Origin: Brasilonema angustatum HA4187-MV1
Lineage (GTDB): Bacteria > Cyanobacteriota > Cyanobacteriia > Cyanobacteriales > Nostocaceae
Direction: 5' to 3'
Assembly (NCBI GenBank): GCA_019359695.1
Contig: JAHHGV010000061.1
Span: 1-41,657 of the forward strand
Length of the DNA stretch: 41,657 nucleotides
Each line of letters begins with the position of its first letter. Within the stretch, counting starts at the first letter, position 1. The position numbers and the translations under genes are program-made. This document shows positions 1 through 7,109 of the stretch, piece after piece. The notes under the pieces are model-generated. The model saw nothing but the letters and a program-made list of their open reading frames with translations. It did not search any database and had not been told where the DNA came from.

Positions 1-159
1 ATTTTTCTAGCCCGTTCCTGACACCGCCCATTAGAGCGAAGCGTCATCCGGTTCGCCACTTGGGACGAGTAGTCGAGGTTTTGGGATTGAGATATTTATC
101 CTCTTTTTTTGGCGAAGGTATTGCTATTTAGAGGCAGTTCTATATGCTGTCAACGCATT

Positions 160-518
160 TGCTGTCCCTGCCATCTTGCAAAGACTACAAGACAAACAAC
201 TCCTAAGCCTCAGGGGTTCAAAGAGGGCTTGAGTGAACCTTTGGTTATTGCACCAATAGATTTTAAATACCACTGATAGTTTATGGCTACTAAAACACCA
301 CTCAAACAGAGTACCTATCGCTTAAAGCCAAGTTGCCTTTCCGTTGAAGAAGTCCTTGCACAGTCTTTTGTCAACTATCCCAGCGTCTAACCTGATGGCA
401 GCACTTTCTGGCTATGGCACCTGCCTCAGTTTTTTTATCGGTTTGATTGGACTGGTGTTTGTCAGTATGGCAATGTGTTTCCTTACTTAATATTTGCTGT
501 ACCTTTTCGTGATCTGTG
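160..518 (+). pseudogene. possible CPBP-family membrane protease relic
   Basis: No intact gene is present. One frame near 165-225 reads like the ALPRLQ region of CPBP (CAAX-type) intramembrane proteases (PAILQRLQDK). Another near 393-518 reads FWLWHLPQFFY, resembling the WALWHLPLFF motif of the same family, then ends in a stop. Between them lies unrelated sequence with a short ORF from 283 that ends at a stop near 390. This would fit a protease gene broken by an insertion and point mutations. The two motifs are short, so the identification is tentative. Confidence 0.25.
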
Positions 519-1038
519 ATTGGTTTATGAGAAAAAGAACGCGTTCGGCAGAGGACTGAAAGTAAATCCTAAATTTCAGCCTCTGCTTTCCTGGCAGATT
601 TGGAACTTGACATCCTCTGTAACTTGCCGGAATGTGTGTCAATTTTTGTATCCCTGTTTTCATATCTTTTTTTTATCATTTTCCAAAGTAATAATATTTG
701 ATTAACTTTTAAAAATAATTTATTTTTAAAATTATCGGAAATAAAAAACTGAAATAGTAATTCTCTAATGGAGTCATTACTAACAAAAAATAAAAAAAGC
801 CAATACATAAAAAATGATATACCCTCAAAATGAATTGCTGAAAAATAACTCTTTTTGGACTAAATGTCTTTTCATTTTTTTTAGAAAACTACCAAGTCTA
901 GTAGTCCAACTGTTCAATTTTATCAAGTCAAATTTCACTATTTGATGAACTTATAAGCCTTCAAAATAAGTAAATTATTTAGTAATTGTTGACCTATAAA
1001 ACCAAAGAAGGCGAACCAACGTAACAAGGATTATTAAA
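519..1038. other. AT-rich intergenic stretch
   Basis: No supported gene was found. Both short ORFs here lack family motifs and overlap one another on opposite strands. The stretch is AT-rich with A and T runs. The last 40 bases carry the likely leader of the next gene, including AAGGATT about 11 bases before its ATG. No yybP-ykoY manganese riboswitch features are visible. Confidence 0.5.
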
Positions 1039-1665
1039 ATGGGACATGCATTCTCCTCACTGTTATTAGCACTATCAGCTAATGTAGATAACCTGGCTGT
1101 TGGGGTAGCCTACGGAGTAAAAAGACTGAGAATCAGCTTTTTGGCTAACCTACTTATTGCTGTGGTTTCTGCTACTGGTACAGTACTTTCGATGTCAGCG
1201 GGAGCAGCGATCACGAAGTTTGTGTCGGCTGATATTGCTAATGCTATAGGCAGTGGTGCTTTAATTACCATTGGTGCTTGGGGTCTTTGGGGAACCTTCA
1301 AAGCACAGAGACAACAAAGCAATAACAAAGATAAATCCTCTGGTGATGAACTTTCCTACACGACATATGTTGACGATCCCAGCCGTATTGATACAGATCG
1401 TTCTCGTCGGGTGGAACTAAGAGAGGCATGGGTTTTAGCGTTTGCTTTAACTGTTAATAATTTGGCAAGCGGTATTGGTGCGGGAATGTCTGGATTAAAT
1501 ATTCCTCTGACAACAACTTTCACTTATGGCATGAGTTTACTGGCAATTACATGGGGATATTGGATTGGAGATCGTTTGACCTTTAGACTTTCTGGTCCTT
1601 GGTTAGAAGTCCTTTCTGGAGTATTAATGATTATTTTAGGCATCTATGAGTATTTGGCTTCTTAA
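1039..1665 (+). CDS. YtaF/MntP-like putative metal efflux membrane protein
   Basis: A 208-residue membrane protein with two similar halves. Each half begins with a short motif in a transmembrane helix: SANVDNLAVGVAYG near residue 14 and LTVNNLASGIGAG near residue 137. This fits the YtaF/MntP (DUF204) group, in which an acidic residue in such helices takes part in divalent cation export, manganese in MntP. A hydrophilic loop of about 35 residues (90-130), rich in K, D, S and R, separates the halves. The second half has N-N where the first has V-D-N. It opens a run of same-strand membrane genes (TerC-like, CadD-like), which suggests joint metal homeostasis. The metal cannot be read from sequence. 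ATG with AAGGATT upstream. Confidence 0.75.
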   Translation: MGHAFSSLLLALSANVDNLAVGVAYGVKRLRISFLANLLIAVVSATGTVLSMSAGAAITKFVSADIANAIGSGALITIGAWGLWGTFKAQRQQSNNKDKSSGDELSYTTYVDDPSRIDTDRSRRVELREAWVLAFALTVNNLASGIGAGMSGLNIPLTTTFTYGMSLLAITWGYWIGDRLTFRLSGPWLEVLSGVLMIILGIYEYLAS

Positions 1666-1727
1666 TTTTCTTATAGAAGCGATTATCCAATTTTGATTTC
1701 ATTGTACTCAGATACAGGAGAAACAAA

Positions 1728-2477
1728 ATGTTAGAGCAGTTTACTGCACATTTAAGTACGGACTTTTCGCTAAAAACTTTTGGAATTTTACTCGTACTAG
1801 TTACATTAGAAACCGTTCTCTCTGCCGACAATGCAGTTGCCTTAGCAGCGATCGCTCAAGATATTCCAGATCCACAACAACAACGCCGGGCGTTAAATTG
1901 GGGATTAATCATTGCTTTTGTGTTGCGGATTTCGTTACTTTTTACAGCAACATGGGTGATTCAGTTTTGGCAGTTTGAGTTGGGAGGCGCACTTTACCTT
2001 TTGTGGCTGTCAGGAAAGCACTTTTGGAACTATTTTTTCCCAGACACAGCACAAGAAGAACAAATTGCTGACTCTCCAAAAGATACAAATTGTGCATTTT
2101 GGCAAATTATTCTTTTGATTGCGTTTACGGATTTAGCATTTTCTCTCGATAGCGTTACAGCCGCCGTTGCAGTCTCAAGTCAAACATGGTTAGTTTTGAC
2201 TGGTTGCATCATTGGTATTATCACCTTGCGATTTATGGCTGGTTTATTTGTACGCTGGCTTTCCGAGTTTACTTATTTACTTCATGCTGCTTATTTAACT
2301 GTGTTTGGTGTCGGTGTCAGATTGATGTTTAAAGCATTAATTCCAGACCATGTACCGCCTCAATGGATGATGTTGACGCTGATCGTAGTTCTATTTACCT
2401 GGGGATTTTCTCAGCGGGTTGTGCCAGGTGTTAACCCTGATGCAATATTACAAACCTATGAAAACGAAAGGAAATGA
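1728..2477 (+). CDS. TerC/Alx-family membrane protein
   Basis: A 249-residue protein of the TerC family of integral membrane proteins, associated with manganese or other metal export and tellurite resistance. The diagnostic motif LETVLSADNAVALAAIA lies in the first helix region (residues 26-42), and a second acidic motif, FTDLAFSLDSVTAAVAVS, lies near residue 138. Six to seven hydrophobic segments are evident. The length is normal for the short, CBS-less YkoY-like members. It starts 62 bases after the YtaF-like gene on the same strand, with AGGAG eight to twelve bases before the ATG, so co-transcription is likely. Substrate is inferred from the family only. Confidence 0.85.
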   Translation: MLEQFTAHLSTDFSLKTFGILLVLVTLETVLSADNAVALAAIAQDIPDPQQQRRALNWGLIIAFVLRISLLFTATWVIQFWQFELGGALYLLWLSGKHFWNYFFPDTAQEEQIADSPKDTNCAFWQIILLIAFTDLAFSLDSVTAAVAVSSQTWLVLTGCIIGIITLRFMAGLFVRWLSEFTYLLHAAYLTVFGVGVRLMFKALIPDHVPPQWMMLTLIVVLFTWGFSQRVVPGVNPDAILQTYENERK

Positions 2478-2536
2478 TTTGAAGACAGTACAGATATTTC
2501 ACTGTTTTAGAGGATGAAATTGTGAATGTATAATTT

Positions 2537-2973
2537 ATGACGAACAGAGAAGGATCAAGTTCAACAAAAAAGCCAAAAAAAGATATTCAGGCGATTGTTA
2601 TAATTGTTTTATTACTGTTAGCTTTGACTATCATATGTAGCTTTTTTCGATTGTCAATGCTAGAGAACGGGGAGTAGGGTTTCTTGTTATTAAGCCAGAA
2701 AAACAAGCAAAGGCGAAAGTGAATTTAGCTAAAGGTGAAGCCGAAGCACATCGATTAATCATGGAGTCGCTCACACCGCCAATTTTACAACGACAGGCGA
2801 TCGCCAAGTGGGATGGTAGAATGCCTTGGATATCAGCAGGTGGTGGTGATAATACAAGACTCTTTCAATTAGAGTTAGATGAAATTGTCAAAGCAGCTCA
2901 GAAAAACCCTCAGCAAGAAAGAGTAGAATCTCGGACTGAATTGACTTCTGCACTTCTTAAAGAGAAAGAGTAA
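2537..2973 (+). pseudogene. collapsed SPFH/band 7 (prohibitin-like) gene
   Basis: An N-terminal fragment starts with ATG at 2537: a basic, hydrophilic head, one hydrophobic segment (residues 19-35), then RLSMLENGE and a stop near 2675. One frame over, reading continues as VGFLVIKPEKQAKAK and NLAKGEAEAHRLIMESLTPP to the stop at 2973. Membrane anchor, an ENGE step, then a K/E/A-rich segment with GEAEA is the order found in SPFH/prohibitin-like proteins. Here the roughly 180-residue SPFH core between them is missing and the frame is shifted. The 84-residue downstream frame could in principle be translated from the GTG at 2719, but it would lack anchor and core. Placed between TerC-like and CadD-like genes. 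Confidence 0.6.
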
Positions 2974-2981
2974 GAACTAAA

Positions 2982-3278
2982 ATGGATGACTTCATCGGTG
3001 TCCTTTCAACTGGATTTGCTGCTTTCGCTGCCACAAATTTGGATGATATTGTCGTTCTGCTATTGTTTTTCTCGCAGGTGAATGCAACTTTCCGGCATCA
3101 GCACATTATTGTAGGACAGTATCTCGGTTTTACAGCTTTGGTGCTTGCCAGTTTATCCAGTTTCTTTGGTAGAAGGAATTACGGTGATTGGGTTGCAAAA
3201 ATAGGGCGGAATGGTAAACGAAAAAACTCATTCCTCCTTAACAATTCGATTTTTCATAACTTGTATTTATCGTTTTGA
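2982..3278 (+). pseudogene. truncated CadD-like cadmium/cation efflux protein
   Basis: The first 63 residues match the N-terminus of CadD-family transporters: AATNLDDIVVLLLFFSQVN (residues 16-34) followed by IIVGQYLGFTALVLASL. After SSFFG (about position 3170) homology stops and the frame runs into unrelated, polar sequence to residue 98. A full CadD protein is about 200 residues with five or six helices, so this copy is broken. The intact neighbour at 3467 aligns over the same 63 residues, which marks a tandem pair with one decayed member. This copy keeps the canonical LDD motif. Confidence 0.7.
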
Positions 3279-3466
3279 GAAAAAATAAGATTTGCTTTCA
3301 TTTAGTTGAAAGCCATAATATTGAACCCATGCGCTGTCAAGGTACCTGGCTGTTAAAAAAAATCACCAATTTGATTGACAATTGAACAATTTCCTGCACT
3401 GCCCTCACCTTTGAGAAGCAGAGAAGGACAAGGAAGAACAGCATTGAATCATAGTGAATAACGATT

Positions 3467-4129
3467 ATGACTTGGCTAATTAGTACATTAATTATTGGGA
3501 TCTCTGCCGCTTTTGCAACCACTTTTGACGACAATTTATACTTGACAGCTTTCTTCGGAAAAGTCAATCGCACCTTTCGTCCCAAGCATATTGTTCTGGG
3601 TGAATTTCTTGGATTCACTGCATTAGTGTTTGCAAGTCTCCCTGGTTTCTTTGGCGGTTTAGTCCTTCCAGAGACTTGGATTGGATTGCTGGGCTTGCTT
3701 CCGATTGCTATTGGTATCAGTAATCTCATGAGTCGAGAAGCCCAAGAAGAGGTCGTATTGGAGACAGTGTCAGTTGACTTCGGCTCTCCTGGCAAATCTA
3801 AGTACCATAAGAAATCACTACTGGAAACTTTACGCGATCCCCAAACTTACCGTGTTTCCGCAGTCACCATTGCAAATGGAGGAAACAACATTGGGATTTA
3901 TGTGCCGTTGTTTGCCAGTAGTAATCTCCCAAGTTTGGGGGTGATACTGTGTGTTTGCTATTTCACAGTTGGGGTATGGTGCTGTCTGTCTTACTTCATG
4001 ACTCGTAATCCTCTCATGGCTCCCCTTCTGACTCGTTATGGTCGAAAAATCTTCCCATTTGTCTTAATCTGGTTGGGATTCTCTATCCTGATCAAAAGTG
4101 AAAGCTATCGACTTTTTATCCCGTCTTGA
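3467..4129 (+). CDS. CadD-family cadmium/cation resistance transporter
   Basis: A 220-residue membrane protein, full length for the CadD family of the LysE-type exporters, which remove cadmium or related cations. Visible are the N-terminal motif ATTFDDNLYLTAFFGKVN (residues 16-33), LGEFLGFTALVFASLPGFFGG, a central charged loop (82-120), then VTIANGGNNIGIYVPLFA (132-149) and a C-terminal helix. Two residues are unusual: relatives usually read NGGDNIGIY, but here the Asp is Asn, and N-I/L-DD is FDD followed by N. The truncated copy just upstream has the more canonical N-terminus. Ion specificity may therefore differ. Last gene of the plus-strand metal cluster. Confidence 0.8.
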   Translation: MTWLISTLIIGISAAFATTFDDNLYLTAFFGKVNRTFRPKHIVLGEFLGFTALVFASLPGFFGGLVLPETWIGLLGLLPIAIGISNLMSREAQEEVVLETVSVDFGSPGKSKYHKKSLLETLRDPQTYRVSAVTIANGGNNIGIYVPLFASSNLPSLGVILCVCYFTVGVWCCLSYFMTRNPLMAPLLTRYGRKIFPFVLIWLGFSILIKSESYRLFIPS

Positions 4130-4230
4130 GCCGTTTTCCAGTTGGGCAATTGCGCAAAGCCCACTGCTCAAATGCTCATCGCGCCTTAGCTGAAAACTTG
4201 CTACCTTTACCAAAAGGAGAGAAATTACAT

Positions 4231-4307
4231 CAGTGAACAGTGAACAGTAAACAGTAAACAGTAAATAATGAACAGTGATAACTGATAACTGATAACTGAT
4301 AACTGTT
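4231..4307. repeat. STRR: AACAGTG/ATAACTG heptamers
   Basis: About eleven tandem heptamers, first variants of AACAGTR, then four close copies of ATAACTG. This is the short tandemly repeated repetitive class common between genes of heterocystous cyanobacteria. It separates the metal cluster from the nucleosidase pseudogene. Confidence 0.85.
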
Positions 4308-4394
4308 GAAAGTTTTAACTATTCTATGTCTACTATTTGTGTTGAAATTGAAACTATATTGAAACTATTTATTCTGACGATGCGCTATATCTAA

Positions 4395-5046
4395 TTGATA
4401 TCTGGAACCGTACAGTCACCAGGGTTCGCTAATACTGAGACAGTCTTTGCACCGGATGCGAAAAATGCCTTTTTACGTAACACCAACGTGAGTTCCGATG
4501 ACATACCCCAGTATTTCTTAGATGCAAATAACCTACAGCAACTCCGCTCAGTACCGTTTCCAGGTGTACCTACCAATCCAAACACAGATCAAAATCTCAA
4601 ATTCTGGTTTACTGTCGATCCACAGATGTTTGCCAAAGCTCGTCAAATTAATGTCGAGATCCTGAACTGTGCACCAGTCGATACGAGCGGTAAGTGTAAC
4701 ACTAAACCACTCGATCCCGCTCCTCGTCTAGATTGTGGGTGGAAACGGACTTAGTGGCCCTACTTTTGTCGATAATGCTGCCTATCGCAAATACGTCGCG
4801 ACAAATTTAAACTTCGATGAACGCGGTAACAAGAACAACAATACTCAGGTGTTGGTTGCGGATATGGAAACCACAGCTTCGGCGATGGTGGCTTTTTCCA
4901 ATCGCGTACCCTTTATTGCAGTACGGAGTGTCTCGGATCTTGCGGGCGGTGGTGAGGAATCAGCAGCAGCACAACTACAAACTTTTTTTGCAGTAGCGGC
5001 TGAAAACCAAGCGCGTGTCGTGTTGAAGCTGGTAGAGTTGCTGTAG
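4395..5046 (+). pseudogene. frameshifted nucleoside phosphorylase-superfamily gene
   Basis: Two adjoining frames make one broken gene. The first (4395-4744) opens right after a stop with no convincing start and holds a phosphorylase-like middle region (YFLDANNLQQLRSVPFPG). The second (from about 4732) continues as VGGNGLSGPTFVDN and contains VADMETTASAMVAF and PFIAVRSVSDLAGG. The DME glutamate and the RSxSD aspartate are signature residues of MTA/SAH nucleosidases and related phosphorylases. A frame change near 4730 joins them, and the N-terminal glycine-rich phosphate loop is missing. The family level is fairly secure; the exact substrate is unknown. Confidence 0.6.
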
Positions 5047-5053
5047 GAGGAGT

Positions 5054-5162
5054 AATACCGTTTCACTTTAAGGTTTATACAAATAGGGAGCTCTGAGTTC
5101 TTAGCAGAGAGAAAGAATTACAGACCAATCATTTGTATCAGGCTTGATCGTGAAATGGTATA
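5054..5162. mobile_element. MITE-like element with ~30-bp terminal inverted repeats
   Basis: The left end (5055-5084) begins ATACCGTTTCAC and ends TATACAAA. The right end (5132-5161) is its inverted match, ending GTGAAATGGTAT. The 30-bp arms agree at most positions around a core of about 47 bases with no coding capacity. TA dinucleotides flank both ends. This fits a miniature inverted-repeat element mobilised by a transposase elsewhere; none is in the window. Confidence 0.6.
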
Positions 5163-5299
5163 ACTGCAACAAAGGTATCAACACAATGATTGATTTATTA
5201 GCGTGAGCTTGAGAGTTGTTTTTATTTACAAGCGCACCCTAAGTTCTACTCGCACCTTGGCATTGCGGCGTTGTATATTTGCTAAAGGAAGACCATAAA

Positions 5300-5684
5300 G
5301 TTGTGATATCGTGTCCGGCAAAATACTTGTGATATGTCATTGCGAGTGGAACGGAGTGAAACGTAGACGCGTTAGCTCCGGCCCCCTTAGGGGCTAGCGG
5401 CTTCCCGATAGCCCTCCGGGGAGAACCTTCGGTTCCGCTTCGCTAACGCCAGTCGCCTGACGCCACATTCTTCAACGGGGGGAACCCCCGCACAGAAGTG
5501 GCTCCGGAGGGAGACCGTCCCGCAGCGCTGGACTCACCGTAAGGCGTGGCGTCAGCCATAGGGTAGCAATCTCAAAGATTTAGCGTGAGGGGGAGATTGC
5601 TTCACTCCGCTATCGCTGCGTATGCCCTCCGGGCACGCTACGCTAACGCAATGACAACTATTCAACCGGACATGATATGACAAG
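5300..5684. repeat. ~385-bp GC-rich nested-palindrome repeat
   Basis: The outer arms are inverted: GATATCGTGTCCGG near 5304 against CCGGACATGATATG near 5666, each followed inward by TGTCATTGCG / CGCAATGACA. Further inverted pairs are nested inside, such as GCCTGACGCCAC near 5457 against GTGGCGTCAGCC near 5547, and GGAGTGAA near 5352 against TTCACTCC near 5600. The whole could fold as one long branched hairpin. It is much richer in G+C than its surroundings and holds no ORF with family features. Similar GCAATGACA-ended repeats are typical of cyanobacterial interspersed repeats. Confidence 0.65.
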
Positions 5685-5867
5685 GGTAGAACAAGAAATT
5701 TATCTCCTTGGGGGAAGGCGATCGCCTAGCGCTTTGCTCACATATCTTGCACCTGGAAATTTGAAGCGGAGACAGGCTTTGTTAACATAGCAGCACACAA
5801 AGAGATTTTTGTCATTTTTTATATGATTTTGCTGTTCTCAATACAGAGGGCATCCTACTTGGCGTGG

Positions 5868-6056
5868 CTAATCCTGGTTGTCCGCACTCAATGCTTGTGA
5901 TACTTTTTGCCGTCGTTCCTGAAGTTTATTTTCAATCAGTTTGGCAAGAAGCCAGGAGATAGAGCGTTCTTGCTCTTGTGCCCATGCCTCCAATTCTGCT
6001 TTCAGTTCCGGGGAAATGTACGTTGTTACACCAGACAATAGAGTTTTGCCGCCCAT
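5868..6056 (-). CDS. small ribbon-helix-helix (CopG-like) DNA-binding protein
   Basis: A 62-residue protein with the plan of a ribbon-helix-helix regulator: a short strand (GVTTYISPELKAELEAWA, residues 9-26), then helix-turn-helix-like EQERSISWLLAKLIENKLQ and a charged tail. Such proteins bind palindromic DNA as dimers and often act as antitoxins, but no toxin-like ORF adjoins this gene, so it may be an orphan antitoxin or free-standing repressor. The upstream region shared with the divergent map gene holds several 12-bp palindromes that could be its operator (inference). The overlapping plus-strand ORF has no such features. Confidence 0.65.
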   Translation of the reverse strand: MGGKTLLSGVTTYISPELKAELEAWAQEQERSISWLLAKLIENKLQERRQKVSQALSADNQD

Positions 6057-6105
6057 TTCAAAATTTATGTATTGCGTAGATAGTACTTATCGTAGCACCT
6101 TACAA

Positions 6106-6152
6106 CAGCTTTTGCTGTCTTAGCTTTTGCTAGCCTAAGCTATAGTATGCTA
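6106..6152. promoter_or_regulatory. row of TAGC-N4-GCTA palindromes (putative operator)
   Basis: Three perfect 12-bp palindromes of one design lie in series: CAGCTTTTGCTG (6106-6117), TAGCTTTTGCTA (6121-6132) and TAGCCTAAGCTA (6131-6142). A shorter relative, TAGTATGCTA, follows at 6143-6152. They sit between the divergent starts of the ribbon-helix-helix gene (6056) and map (6186). Serial short palindromes are what a dimeric ribbon-helix-helix repressor would bind cooperatively. The role is inferred; the palindromes are seen directly. Confidence 0.5.
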
Positions 6153-6185
6153 AAGTAGCAGTATTGAAATTTTATCTCTTTGTGT

Positions 6186-6998
6186 ATGAATATTCCTAGC
6201 CTCTTCACCCAGCCCGTTGCTCAACGGCAAAGTCGTGGTGTTAGCGTCAAGTCTCAACGTGAAATTGAAATCATGCGTCAAGCAGCTTTAATTGTTGCAA
6301 CTGTGTTAAAAGAGATTGCTCAAATAGTGCAACCTGGAATGACGACTGGTGACTTAGATGTTTACGCAGAGAAACGCATCCGAGAAATGAGCGCAACACC
6401 CAGTTTCAAGGGATACCACGGATTTCCTGGCTCTATCTGCGCTTCGATTAATCATGAAGCCGTGCATGGCATCCCCAGTCCTCAACGGGTGATTCGACGT
6501 GGAGATGTTTTGAAGGTTGATACAGCAGCTTGTTATCAGAACTTTCACGGTGATTCTTGTATCACTATTGCTGTGGGTAAGGTACACCCAAAGACAGAAA
6601 AGTTGATTCAGGTTGCTGAAGAGGCACTCTACAAGGGAATTGAGCAAGTCAAAGCAGGAGCGTATCTGATGGATATTGCGGGTGCTGTTCAAGACTGTAT
6701 AGAGGCACACGGCTTCAGTGTTCTTGAAAACTACACTGGGCACGGGATTGGTCGCAACATGCACGAAGAACCTTCAGTGTTCAACTTTCGTACTCGTGAA
6801 ATGCCAAATGTGAAACTCCGGGCTGGAATGACATTGACAATCGAACCGATTGTGACTGCTGGTTCTAAACAGACCCGTACTCTATCAGACCGTTGGACCG
6901 TAGTCACATTAGACAAATCCCTAGCTGCTCAGTTTGAACATACATTGCTTGTGACTGACAATGGATATGAAATCTTAACTGACCGCACAAAGGTTTAG
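6186..6998 (+). CDS. map: methionine aminopeptidase, type I
   Basis: Removes the initiator methionine from nascent proteins in the cytoplasm using a dinuclear metal centre. The expected ligands are all present: His in NHEAVHGIP (about residue 94), Asp in VLKVDTAA (about 111) and in NFHGDSCIT (about 122), His in [15 protein letters not shown], Glu in LTIEPIV and the final Glu in [10 protein letters not shown]. There is no N-terminal zinc-finger extension, only about 20 extra residues before the pita-bread fold begins at [12 protein letters not shown] at 6186 is preferred to the TTG two codons upstream. About 270 residues is normal for the family. Cyanobacteria often carry several map paralogues, so this may not be the only one. 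Confidence 0.95.
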   Translation: MNIPSLFTQPVAQRQSRGVSVKSQREIEIMRQAALIVATVLKEIAQIVQPGMTTGDLDVYAEKRIREMSATPSFKGYHGFPGSICASINHEAVHGIPSPQRVIRRGDVLKVDTAACYQNFHGDSCITIAVGKVHPKTEKLIQVAEEALYKGIEQVKAGAYLMDIAGAVQDCIEAHGFSVLENYTGHGIGRNMHEEPSVFNFRTREMPNVKLRAGMTLTIEPIVTAGSKQTRTLSDRWTVVTLDKSLAAQFEHTLLVTDNGYEILTDRTKV

Positions 6999-7032
6999 TA
7001 ATTCGTCAAACCAAGCAGATAGTTAATTGAGT

Positions 7033-7070
7033 TGGGGTGTAAGGGCATAAGGGTATAAGAGTGTAGGGAA
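7033..7070. repeat. STRR: GGGTGTAA/GGGTATAA repeats
   Basis: Four or five degenerate copies of RGGGTRTAA lie between map and the convergent RND pump gene. The same unit recurs near 15242 inside the urt operon. Confidence 0.7.
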
Positions 7071-7109
7071 TAAAACTGTAGCAAAGGCCGGTTACTGCAA
7101 CAGAGTGGC

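Noticed and set aside
569-808. Two short overlapping ORFs in the AT-rich left stretch
   Set aside because: Low-complexity composition, no ribosome binding site, no recognisable motif.
2665-2690. GGGGAGTAGGG resembles the conserved GGGGAGUAG core of the yybP-ykoY manganese riboswitch, near metal genes
   Set aside because: It lies in the SPFH pseudogene frame break, no second conserved half or pairing partner was found, and no leader to a downstream gene fits.
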